A DNA stretch of 64,000 nt from contig NC_016461.1 of NCBI RefSeq assembly GCF_000226115.1, forward strand, positions 1,612,001-1,676,000, written 5' to 3'. Source of the DNA: Thermothielavioides terrestris NRRL 8126. Its lineage: Eukaryota; Ascomycota; Sordariomycetes; Sordariales; Chaetomiaceae. Every line of letters begins with the position of its first letter. Positions within the stretch are counted from its first letter, which is position 1. The notes under the pieces were generated by a model that was not told where the DNA came from, did not search any database, and saw only the letters and a program-made list of their open reading frames with translations. A program made the position numbers and the translations under genes. Below, piece by piece: positions 12,701 through 24,086 of the stretch.

Positions 12701-15700
12701 CAAGAGACATGGCCCGCACGGGGCGACTTAACGAGGTAGTTGGGCCACAAGAGCGGACGCGTTACACAGTCAGGCCCACTGCAGGTAATTCAGAATGAAT
12801 TGCTTTCCCGTGTCAACACCAGTGCGTCGGACGGCATCAAGTAACCACCACGGTGAACTACACAAGAACCAGGCTGATCTTGCGATCTTGTCTGAACTTA
12901 CGTCAGTATGGACTGATGCCCGCTGCACCATCCGGTCGACAGTCAGAGGAGTGTTTGAAGCACCCAGTAGATGATGAACGTGGTCGCAGTCCCTGACAGG
13001 ACAGGACCTCCATTTCAAGAAGACCCGCATACTGTGCACGGATTACACGTATATTACACATTAAACCTGGCGTTCGGTGCGATAAGCGGGTTGCCTCTCT
13101 CTCTCTCTTTTGTGCGAAGACTCCAAATCCTGTCTGACGTGCTTAAGTACGCCCGGTTGCCTTGTTTGCTTTCTTTACCGGCCGCAAGTGTGGGCAACAT
13201 CGCGTCCGTTGATCCTTCCATCATGACGGTGCAATGCACCCCCGCATCGCGGTCTGATCCAAGATTCAGGGTTGTTGCGCGTATCTCAGTGCTTGGCGTG
13301 TTCGCGTTTAATGGGCTGCGCGCGGGAACCAGTGGCATGAAGGCAATAAATAAATCGGAGTTGCTCCAGACCTGACCTGACGTGAAGTTGCGCCCCGCTC
13401 CCGGCAGAGGAGGCTGGCAGTGGAGCCCGGGGGTCCCCCTTCTGACAGCAATTTTTGAGGCCCGGGCTCGCCTCCTTTGCTCCGCAAAAATCAGTAGAAA
13501 GGCGGGAAAACAGGAGGTGGGAGAAATACGAAGCTGTTTCAGAGCTGCTTGGCAGAGTACACAATACAACCGCCATCAATTCGAAGACTGCTGTTGAATT
13601 GGGAGACCCCAGAGAGGTTTGACAATGCATGGTATTTTTCACGCAACCTCGACCGCTGCATCGGGCCAGGTCTGATGGGCCGGCAGCCAATCAGAACGCG
13701 GCAACGCGTCGCTGCAACCATTTCACACTAACCATTGCGTGTCAACCACCAGCTCGCCCAATCCAATCGATCGGTCGCCAATGCCCACCGCGGTCTCCAG
13801 GGACCGACCAAGGAAGATGCGGGCAGCAGAACCAACATTTCAAGGTCCAAAACGGGTCACCGTCACTGGGCCTCCTGCAGTGACTCGCGCATGACAAGAG
13901 TTATCTCCTGCCCAGCTTCTCCGTGTCGCCTCCATCCGGGCTGAGGGAGCCGGCCGCCGCCAATGGAAATGTCCAACTGCAGCTCATCAGCCCGTCTCAC
14001 GTCTTCCGAACCGCGATCTCCGGGCTTGGTTTGGGCAGTTGCACATCGACATTGCATCCCGCCTTTAGCTGACCACCTTGGCCAGTGTTTGTTGTTCCAG
14101 CCTTAAACTTGTTCATTCGGTTTCGGGCAACAGTTGGTGAACGCATCGCCAGGCATCCCCTTGATGTAGCTACACCGTCCCTTTCATTCAGACTTGCCCA
14201 TCGGCCTCGGTTGTTGCCGTTATTGCGATTGCTGCCTCTAACCTTTTATTATTGCAACTCCTTTTAATCGCGGGTGTCGTAGGTCTCGTGGGCATTGAAG
14301 GCATCCTCAATCCGCCAGAGCCTTCCCAATCAGGCAATTGTGTCAACCTGTGATGCGACAACTCAAGGCATCGGCCCTGCAAGGGACCTTCGGCTTGGCT
14401 TCTCGCTTGAGATGCGCAAGAGGATGTACTCGAGGCCTGAGAATCAGCAGTGCTTGGTTGTGCTTAACACGTCTCTTGTCCACACAGTAGTACTTAAACA
14501 AGCATTGTGTCCCAGCCGGCATTCCAGAAAAGCGGGCCGCCAAGCCGACTCCGCCCGACAGACGACATACAATGGCTCCAAGAGGTGAATATAGTATTGA
14601 GCTCAACTCTCACTTCGCGGCCTCCTGCCTTTCGCGGCGGTGAAAGCCGGGTGCTTGCTTTCCTTCATTGCCGCATCAGCGGACCAGATATGGAGACGGG
14701 GACGGAAATATGCTATACTGTGTACAAGTGTCCAGATCCAGCCCCTGCTGGCTCCCTGGCGCGGTCGTTTAACTCTGCTCACCCTGATCCGTCGTGTACT
14801 CCATCGGCTTCTCCAGCGAAGGACTCCACAACGGACCCAACTGCCCCAGCAGAAAAGAAAAAAAAGGAAGACCGAAGAGAAAGAAGCATGGGTGGTGTCC
14901 TTTTTGGCGTTGCGCGACTTCCGGACCTCTCGTCTTCTCTGCACAGCAAACAATTGTCTGTTTCCTCTGGAAGTGACTATCTGCTGGGCCCACTTTGCTC
15001 AGTCCCAGCTTCTCCAAACCGAGAGCCAAAACAGAAGTATTTGGTAATCTTATGGAAATGACAGGCACAAACGACTACGCACCTCTGTTAGGAGAATGCA
15101 CGGCTGGGTGGATGAGATGGAAGGCATAATCTGTACTGATATCGGTCAAGCCGGGGAATTTGAAGATCGCTGGTAGTCCGCGAACTTGTAGAGTCGGGCG
15201 GGAAACTGACGTTCCTTCTAGAACATCGGTCGAAGCCTCTTTTCCAGCTGCACAGCAGTGGTAAGGCTGAGCTAGCCCAGTGCCACAGGAGGCTGCAGTC
15301 CACCCACCCACCCGCTGCCCTGCCTTCCTAAGTGGAACACCCCCACCTACTTAACGTTACCTAGCTTTTACCTTAATCTGTACTAGCGCAGCTTTTCCGG
15401 CCCGCAAGCTCACTGTGTTCACCCACCAAACAGCACGCGACTTCGAGCGATCCAGCCCGTTTCCTTGACCTGTTCCATAAACACATCGAGGGCGTCCTCT
15501 TGGTGCAGCCGGAACGCGAGGCTTGTTCGTGGGTGATTATAGCCGTGCTGGGACTACGCCATGCTTTCCCGTAACGAAACCAATAGACCTGAGACCACGG
15601 CTCTGCACTCCGTACTGCAGCGTTTGCCAAGAACCGGAATTGCTGCAGCCCGTCGGGATCAATTACCGGCTCTACAGCCCCGTTTCACTGCTCTTGCTGC

Positions 15701-16344
15701 GGCTTGTTCAATGGCTCTCAGGCCCAAAGCTTACCTGGGAATAACTTTACTGTATACTGAGAACATGACTAGCGACAACTGGATCAGGACGAGGGATTCT
15801 CATCTCCACGGCAGCGCTCGGCCAAATTGCCCGCAACAGTACGGAGCGATTCTGGACGTTAGGGGCGCCACAGTCCTTGGACCCTCTGGAAAGAATACTT
15901 GGACAGCTGCACACCCAAAGCCCTTCGAGGTATGCTCCGCGGTGACAGATCATGAGCGAGCGCCGCCGAGGGGACAGCCCATCCGAGGCTAAGGAGGGAA
16001 GAAGAAAGGTTACCTCGTCCGGAGTACCATGCATGCTCTTCTCTCTCCTGCTGATGAGCCGTTCTCAGTAACTACCAGGTACCGTTGCAGCTCTTGTAAC
16101 TCCTACGGCTCGGCAGAGTGTACTCCATGGTCTCTGCCGCCGTTACATCTCCCGCCCGCTGGACGCGGAAACACAAGGCCAAAGCGCTGTGCCCCAGCAT
16201 GGGAAACCATGGAGAAGCTGGCTGACTTCCAACGCGCCGTGCCGAACCACCCAATGGAATACCCTGTGTGACAAGGCTCGAGGGGTCCGTGGGCCACGCT
16301 CCCCTAAAACCTCAAAATTCGTTTCCGTGATGGGGCTTGCTTGC
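9714..16344. other. Gene-free region upstream of the G1 cyclin
   Basis: I see no protein family, splice-consistent exon chain or RNA gene in these 6.6 kb. The part next to 9714 is promoter and leader of the cyclin. Open frames up to about 185 codons occur on both strands but look like chance frames in GC-rich sequence. Short motifs such as ACCTACCTAGG and TACTCCGTAC-like words recur here and in other gene-poor parts of the window. Confidence 0.45.
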
Positions 16345-16353
16345 CCGGGAAAC

Positions 16354-16743
16354 GGGTCGTCGTTAAAGAGGTCCCGCCAAGACTAATTTCGGAGACTGCC
16401 GCTTATAAGTATTTACAATCGCCATAGGGTGAGCGGGGCCGCAACGACTTCGAGCAACATCAACAACGAGAATTGCAAAGACTCGTAGCAACAGCTTCGC
16501 AAAACCTCAACCAAATCGAAAAAAAAAGAAAACGAAGTTAACCCACACCCTAACCTTGACCCTCACCCTAACTATAACCCTCACCCTAACTAGTAGGGGG
16601 CTGGCGCCGCCCCCCGCACCCTCGGCGAACTAACCCTTGGCGATAGTGCAAACCGCTTGGCGGTCTTGGCGGGGTACTGACGCTGTAAAAACATTGCCGA
16701 CAATTGGCCGAAATTAGTCTTGGCGGGACCTCTTTAACGTCTA
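16354..16743 (+). mobile_element. Non-autonomous DNA transposon (MITE), copy A of two
   Basis: The 390-bp element has perfect 32-bp inverted repeats at 16361-16392 and 16708-16739, sharing a core GAGGTCCCGCCAAGACTAAT. Direct repeats CCGGGAAAC flank it at 16345-16353 and 16744-16752 and look like a 9-bp target-site duplication. It contains an A-rich run, a degenerate CCCTAA telomere-like tract and a GC-rich block, and has no coding capacity. A second copy in opposite orientation lies at 34961-35370. Long inverted repeats with 9-11-bp duplications suggest Mutator-type mobilisation; the superfamily call is inference. Confidence 0.88.
16540..16592 (+). repeat. Telomere-like CCCTAA/CCCTCA degenerate tract
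   Basis: Inside MITE copy A, units of the type CCCTAA, CCCTCA and CCCACA repeat irregularly. TTAGGG is the usual telomere repeat of filamentous ascomycetes, but here the tract is part of the transposon, since the other copy has it at the corresponding place. Confidence 0.75.
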
Positions 16744-16752
16744 CCGGGAAAC

Positions 16753-18427
16753 GTCTCTTCAGAATTTTTTTTCCGGTTACAGTGGAGCCAGTGCTCGACA
16801 GTCTCTGCGTGAATCTGGCCATTCTCTGCCTGCCGGCGTTTCACGGAAATTGAACTGGTGCTCGAGGCAGAACAAGCAGCGGGCATCACAATTGCAACGT
16901 TCTCCCCGTGCATCAAAGAGACCTTCTTCAATGTCGTAGGCTTACTTGATACACAGTAACTTACCAAGAAGGCGACGCATGGGATTCCAGGTGTCCCGTC
17001 CGTTCCCCAAGTCCGTCTTGGAGCTTTTCAGCACGGGGCCGGAACAAGCTAGTGACCAGACGCTGTCCGGAACTGAAGCTCAAATCTTCCGCAGCTGCCT
17101 TAAGATTGTGGCTTTGCTCAGCCAACCTACCTAACCTAGGTATACAACACAGGTTGTCTTTGGAAGCCACGCAAGTGTGGCTTGCGAGGGAGTTGCACTC
17201 AAAAGATGCCGGAAGCAACACGAAGGAGAACAGGACGCGCAGGCCGCATTCGCCAAAAACACTCAATCAGGGACCGATTGGCCAATTCAGGCGCGACTTT
17301 AGCCAGGGAGATCGAGCATGGGTAACGCGAAAACGCGCTGGGTGCGGGGTGCATTGCCTACGAACTTTGGAAGCATCGCCGCAGTTCATTTAGCGCGCAG
17401 GGGAGGCTGGGACTTTCACGGAATACCGCGTATGCACTTGGAATAACCAAGGGACGGACTGCATTCCCAAAGTGCCAAACTTGGGAAGCCAGTTCCAGAC
17501 CAGCATGAATCGGAGCAATCGTGTCGACAAAACAAACAATTCTGGGACAGATAACGTAGTAGCCAGCAGGCGACGATTCATTCACCTACTCTGTACACTA
17601 CTGTGGTCGAGTCGGATGGCACGTGAACGGGTCTGTAGGATGCACCAGGGGTTATTGATTACCATGCCTTACACTACCAGGTACCATGTGTCGTGATTTC
17701 GTCGTCACCGGCCGGCTCCGGCTTCAGATGTGCACGACATTCCTGGCCACTTGTCGCAGGAGCACCCTGGGCCATGAAACAGATTATTCCAGCACTTTCT
17801 CGGCACACTGCTACTAACGCAGTGCATTCCAAAGGATTGTCGAGGACGCTGCCCATGTTCCCCCGCTACCGTCAGCGGTAGCACGGAGCTCGCGATGGAG
17901 ACGGGCTGTCGTTTCGACTGCTGCAGGCGGTTACACATTATGAGCGGGCCATGGGGCAATAACTATGTGACAATTCCGCCATCATCGTCAGACAGACCTG
18001 AAAGGCCTCCTCTCCTCGGCTGAGAATCCCGATATCACGCATTGGGTACAGGCACAACAAAAAAAGCCGCGATCCGCGCGCTGCGCCCCACGGCGGTCAT
18101 GACTAGAGGCAAACATGCCAAATGCGAAGCGTAACCATTAGTGAACTTTAAGGCAGCCGCTTTCGGCAGGTCAAACCACAAGGAGACCGTCCCAAGGGAG
18201 CTGAGCTTCCGCAGGCGGCGAGGGGGAAGTCGAATCTTCTCCAATCACCACCACGCGTTCGCAGCAGGCCGCCCAATCCAGTCTGTCGGGAATAACGAAC
18301 TGCCAAGGAGCCAGAAGCCAGCTGTGTCTCTTCCAACCTTCCATCGGAGAGGACGGCTTTTGACCACGACAGGCCCTTTCGCCCGTCTTCGCAGCACCTG
18401 GGACAATTCGAGAGTGGGGTAGCCAGC
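16753..18427. other. Gene-free region between two MITEs
   Basis: This 1.7 kb separates the two unrelated elements. I see no gene, RNA or further repeat that I can support. Confidence 0.45.
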
Positions 18428-18436
18428 CAATTGCAC

Positions 18437-18963
18437 CGACCCTCTTAAAAAAACATCCTAGATTTTTTAGAAAAACGACCCAGCCGGGGGTGGCCCGTGC
18501 ACTCCCACCAAAACCTCGGAGCGAACATCGCCAAACACCCCGGATGACGTGTCACGAAAGGAATCGCGACAAATCGACGGTGCGAAGAAGCTAGGAAATG
18601 CAACTTCGACGACAACGCCGAAGTAGCTAAAAAGAGAAAAAAAAAATAGTTGAAAGTCACGTAGTTTATCTTATCGATAAGTTTTATCGATAAGGAATCA
18701 CTTATCGATAAGAAGCCCTAGTAGTTTACGTCGAATATTAGGTAACTTCGCTTTATCCGTCTTTGCAGATGCTCTCTCCTTTGGGAGATAACGTCTGAGT
18801 TGACCCGCTTGGATCGCTCATCAATTCCTATCGCGATTCCCGTGGTGACGTGTCATCCGGGGCGTGAGGCGATGTTCGCTCCGAGGTTTTGGTGGGAGTG
18901 CACGGGCCACCCCCGGCTAGGTCGTTTTTCTAAAAAATCCAGGATGTTTTTTTAAGAGGGTCG
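18437..18963. mobile_element. Mutator-like MITE with 133-bp terminal inverted repeats
   Basis: The 527-bp element starts CGACCCTCTTAAAAAAACAT and ends with its reverse complement. The inverted repeats span 18437-18569 and 18831-18963 and differ at a handful of positions. A perfect 9-bp direct repeat CAATTGCAC flanks it at 18428-18436 and 18964-18972. Very long inverted repeats with a 9-bp target duplication are typical of Mutator-like elements. The internal 260 bp has no coding capacity and carries three TTATCGATAA palindromes. It is non-autonomous and would need a transposase from elsewhere. Confidence 0.93.
18671..18711. repeat. Three TTATCGATAA palindromes
   Basis: Exact copies of the 10-bp palindrome lie at 18671-18680, 18684-18693 and 18702-18711, in the loop of the Mutator-like MITE. 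Their role is unknown; they could be protein-binding sites or cruciform-prone sequence. Confidence 0.85.
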
Positions 18964-18972
18964 CAATTGCAC

Positions 18973-21900
18973 GCTTCTGCGCGCCGTGCTTGACCGCGTC
19001 GCTGCTGCATCGGTAAGGCGCGGCCTTGTCCTATCAGCCCGGCGGCCTGCAGCGTCTCCTGCAGCTGTTGCCAGCATTCGGGACGCTATTTTGGGGGCCT
19101 ACCTTACACCCAATGTAACGAATGCGACGGTTTTGTTTTTGGGCGCGCCTGTGCACGCTGTTATCCGTACTCCATACATGCATACCTGGTAACTGCACGG
19201 TAGTGTACCGGACACTAGTTAATAGATGCTGGATGGTTCACGTGAGTTCAACCAGCAAAGGGGGCACCCCCAAACTCCCCGGGAGCGTGCGGGGGAACAT
19301 CATCTCCCGGTGCCGTGCTCCTGCTTCCCGCATACAACTGTTCCGACTGGTCAACAAGTCGCCAACAGCGCCGAGATGATTGAAGGTCCCCCCGCTCCCC
19401 CCTTTCACCGATCGGGGGGAAAGCCCGCCCGTAATCTCGGCTGGAAAGCGCCCACGGCTCGGTGCTCGTCCGCCAATAAATCCTTGCATGGCATCCAGTT
19501 CCGCTCCCCGTGAAACAGGGCTTTTGAGCTATGACGTCGTTGAACGGACACTGCTCCTGAGGAAACCCTCCAGACAAGTCCGAGTGTGAATCCCCGATAT
19601 GCCTGTCCAGCTGCTGTGGTACACTGCTAGTGTAGTGTATGATCCCACACACACAGAGCGTTCGCAGTCCAAACCCTGTTTCTCTGGTGGTTGGCGCTCC
19701 CTGTAGCCCAGCTGAAAGGGTAGCTGCATGGCAAATCTCGATAATTATGATTGCGCGATCTGCGGTTGACGGCTTCCTTGGTGCTAAGGTAGTTAGTTAG
19801 AAGGTAGTTAGCGCGGCCCGTTGCCCGCTTCCCTCCCTGGCTTGGCTTTGAGTACTCCATAAGACCTGTCGTATTGTCTTGGTTGGCACGCCAAGGTTAA
19901 CTGGGAAACGGCGTCCCTGATTGTTGGTGGATCGGGAGGACCACGTTATCTCGACTTGTCTTCGGCAACGCCGGTGAGATTGACTTTGTCCTGTTGGCTA
20001 CCGTACTAAGTAAGTGATAACGTTATGTCAAGACTACCACATGGTCGAGACTTCTCTGCCTCCCTTTCATACTATCAGCCCGCCTACATAGCAGCCGAAC
20101 CACAGGATGGATTCGAGAAATTCTGGCATGTCTCAATTCTCGGGAAACATCGATCAATTCCCTTTGCAGGAGAACCCGCCTTACCAGGGTCACTCAAGCG
20201 TCTGTTTTTTTATGTCACTTATTGCTCTTCAGAGACATTCAACGAGCTACCGCGCTCGAGCTAGTTATTCTTTCTGTTCTTTCGTTCCAGCCCTGCCCTC
20301 CAGCCTAACCAGCGGGGCGGTTAGCATGGCTAGAGTCCTGGCCTTCTTCCTCTCCTCATCCAGAGTGCGGTTTTAGCCCTGCTCTCTCTCCGACTAGTGT
20401 AGTGGAAGACAAGGCTGGTTAGGTGCTTCGTCCTCACTTCCTGTGAATCGCCCATCTCAGATGCTCGGGAGGTGTGCATGGGAGCGGCAGAAACCGAGGG
20501 CGTTTTCTCGTCAGGCCCCTTCTGGCCCCGTGTCTAAGCTCGAGAGATTTGAGGTATGTACGGGGTGTGAAACTCTCTGCTCGGACGGTCCTTGTCCTAA
20601 TCACGCCTTGTCCGGTGACGCAGGAGGAGGTGCGGTTTTCATGTCCCGGGTCTGGCCAGGTATCAAGCCTTCCCCTTCGCACTCAAAGATACGGAGCCGA
20701 ATCCTGGCTCTGGCGGGCCAAAGTAAACACTTCCCTCTGCCGACTTGGTTCTCAGCCCGTGGACACCGTACTGGTTCTGTCACAATGATGGAAGTACAAG
20801 TAAGGTTGAGGATGACTCTCCCGTCCTCTCGTGACCTCGGGGGCGGCCGGGCCGCTGTGTTTGTGGATATGCTTCAGTTATATAGGTCCAGCACCATCTA
20901 TATGTTGCTAGCGTCGCTGAGAAACCACCACTGCTACTTCTTTGCCTTCCAGATACCTCGTTGCTGGGCGGTGCTGGCTTACGCGGCCCAGCATTACAAG
21001 ACTCATAGTTAGACCCTCCACCCCCCGGACTGCAGGGCGCGATAGAGACGCTCACTGGAATACTTCTTGGATGCGCAACCAAAACAGTTTCCATTCCGAT
21101 GTCAAACTGCGGCTGTCGTAGGATTGTATTTGCCAGTGAGGGATGCTTGATGAGGGAAGTGTCTTGTCGCTGCGCCGGGAGTGTCTACTCCTTGTCGAGG
21201 GAACCTCGCGACTTGGCGAATGCTTGGAAGGGATCCAGCAGCGGGCAATGCCCACAGCTGGGTTATCTAGTGAAGTTATCTAGTGAATTGCCTTCCCAAT
21301 GTTTGCCTCGGCGTTGCAGGACGAACCCGCCCCATGTGTAGGTATTATAGTAGCGAGGACGTTGCTGTGGCTCAGAGTTCCCCTTTAACAGATAGCTACG
21401 TGAGTGTTTGAGTCTGATATAAACCCTGCGCAGAGGTTTCTGGCCGCGTGCTAGGTTGAAGACGTTGGTAAAACTGAACCTATCCCGCCTGAGCGATACC
21501 GGTAAGCGCGTGTTTCCTCCTTTGTGTCATCCCTGTGTAGACAGGAGTAGCGGGCATCAAGGTCCTTTCGGTGCAACTGCCGAAGACAGGCCAGAGATTC
21601 TGTGACTACCTGCGATACCGGGAAGCAAGATAGTCATCATCATAACAGTCGCACTCAGATCTCCAGAATCAGATAACTATCTCTATATTTCGAAAGATTC
21701 TGGGGACGACGGCCAAGGAAAGCAGGCTTGGGTGAAGAAGAGGGTGGAGACTTAGCAATGGAGTCAACGGTGGATCGAAAACGAAAAAAGAACAACATAC
21801 AACACCAGGGATTCGCTGGTCGTCACCGACCCAACTACTAATCTGGCGGTTGGTAGCTTATCTAGGGGAGAGCGGACGGGATCCCGAGTTTTCTACCACC

Positions 21901-24086
21901 TATGGTCGTATGTGATAGACAGGTGTGAATGTGGGATACATAAAGTGAAGACCAGACCGCATCGCATCTTGCTAGCTCCCTTGCCCGTTTCTCCCCCAGC
22001 GACATGATGGCCATGAACCTTGAACACAGGCAAGGTAAGCATAACCCCGTATTGAAGCCACTCACTGAAAACAGCCGAGTACACGGAATAGGAGTCCGAC
22101 ATCAATCTGACAACGCGCCGCTATAAGCCCGGCGCCGTCATCCTGTGGGTGTCGTGCAAGCCAGCAGGTAGTGTAGATCATGAGCCAGTGGAAGAAAGGC
22201 CTAAAGACCGTCGAAGAGAGTCCCCGGGACACGCGTTTGGGAGAACCATGTCTGTGCTGGGCATCTTGGACATACCTTCCCGACTCCCCTCGTTTGCCTC
22301 GGATCCCGGCACGGGACATTGAGCCCCATTACCTCCGTACACTTCACCCAGTGCCGGAGACCCGTTGTGGATACATCACACTGCTGTCAACCATCGCTGG
22401 TCCCATCGCGGCCCCAACACCGCAGTAGAGACGCCGCCGACAGTTGCCAGACCTTCGCCCGCCCATGACGTTGGCGCTTGGACACTAGCCAACTTCCGTT
22501 GTGCGAACTGGTTGCTTCTGCGCCATAGAGTCACCGAAGGGGTTGGTAAATAGTTCATGACCTCGACTTACCTCGCTTGCCGAGTTATATACCGATGCTG
22601 TGAGTCAAGCACATGTGCATGCGGTCACCAGCGGCAGCTGAAAGGTATGCCCACCTCGCCCACAGATTGTCGACAGGCCCGGGGATGTCCCAGGCCGATG
22701 TCCCATTGCCGGCCTCGCTGAGTACTCGTACTGTTACAAAAAGATGCGTACTTTCATCAGCATCATGCATGCATACATGACTCCGAACTCCCGATGCGAC
22801 TCCACAAAACGCCGTGATGTTTTCCCGCCGCCAATGTCAGTCCAAGAACAAATAAACGGAACACTTCCACAGCGTGCTTCCTCCATGATATCCAAGAAGC
22901 GCGGGGTATATCCCTAACAATAGGAAACTATGATATGACAATGCTCGTCGTGGTGGTGATAAGGATGAGTGTCTAGGTTCCGTTTTCACCAACCGCAACT
23001 GGGGCAATGAGCGGCGCAGGTCGAGATCCGTAGGCGCAGGTTTCGAGAGCGGTACTCCAAATATGCCCTCGAGATGCTGCACCAGGCTGACCAATGATTC
23101 CCCGGCTTATCCACCTCAAGAACGACATTCTTGAGGAGTGGGTGCCTGGGTGCGAGATGATATATGCTGGGGATGTATCGTCGCCGTGCTGGCCAAGGCT
23201 ATGCTGGCCGGGCGGCACAGCGGGTGATGATGTTCGTTGCATGAAGATTAAACATAAGAAATTTAAGCGCCAATGGGCTGGTATGTCCTGAAAGGACAAT
23301 CTATGTTGTTGCAACGCCCTTGCCACGTGGTTGACAAGTGTTGCGTATGCAGGCTGTTTGCCTTTTGATGCGGGCTTGAGAGGGTTGAATACCAACGGCT
23401 CGAGCCGGCTCCGATCACGAATTGGTTCCGTATATCCGCTCTCTTGAGAAGCTCTCGTTGGCCACCGGAGACGGTGAGAATCGGCGATAGTGTCGCTCTC
23501 TTCCCAAGTGTGCGGTAATGACCATGCACTGGCGGGGAGGCCGCAATGGCATCAGGGCTGAGCGACCCGAAGCTTTCCCGCGACAGCGGCTCACGCACTC
23601 GGTTGGCGTGACAGGGAATCTTCAGAAACACTTTGCGGTCGACCCCGAACGGCAACCCATGGGCCGGAGGGCGACGAACTAGCCGGTGCGAGAGAGCCGC
23701 AGGTGGTCGGTCGTGGGCGTACTGTTGGGTGGAGTGATGGCGAATGCTAATGGCAACTCGGACCGATGACTCCCAGCCCCGAAATGGAAAGTTGATCTGG
23801 TTCGCTCATGAAGAACGACCCAGCGAGCAAGACGGTGGCCGTTGTCATTTTCGCGAGAGCACGAGGCATGATAGCCCATCACGACTAGGATGTATTCGCG
23901 GCGCAGGCACGGGAGAACTCGGGCTCTGTGGCGCGGTCCTATGGGCTTCGCAGGTCGCCGATGGCGATGTGTTCGAAGGGGCGACACGGTGATGGCAAGG
24001 TTGGCCTCGCAAGCTGCTACTAGCGAACTGACGACCCCGGTTGTCGGGCGAACCGAACCCGATGTGCCAAAGACTGCATCTCGAGC
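18973..24086. other. Gene-free region between MITE and PNG1
   Basis: I see no supportable gene in these 5.1 kb. A frame around 20107-20195 reads protein-like for about 30 residues (start MDSRNSGMSQFSG) but I find no splice-consistent continuation. Words built on CTAGTGTAGT occur near 19627 and 20394. The right end is the 3' flank of the PNG1 gene. Confidence 0.4.

Noticed and set aside
16540..16592. Telomere-like tract considered as a fused or former chromosome end
   Set aside because: The same tract occurs at the same place in MITE copy B, so it is part of the element.
16361..16739. TTAA flanks of MITE copy A read as a piggyBac target site
   Set aside because: The inverted repeat continues past TTAA, copy B has TTAT/ATAA there, and longer direct repeats lie further out at both copies.
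20025..20376. Protein-like frame starting MDSRNSGMSQFSG, considered as a gene or transposon fragment
   Set aside because: Only about 30 residues look coding; the rest is Ser/Leu/Arg chance sequence and no exon chain could be built.
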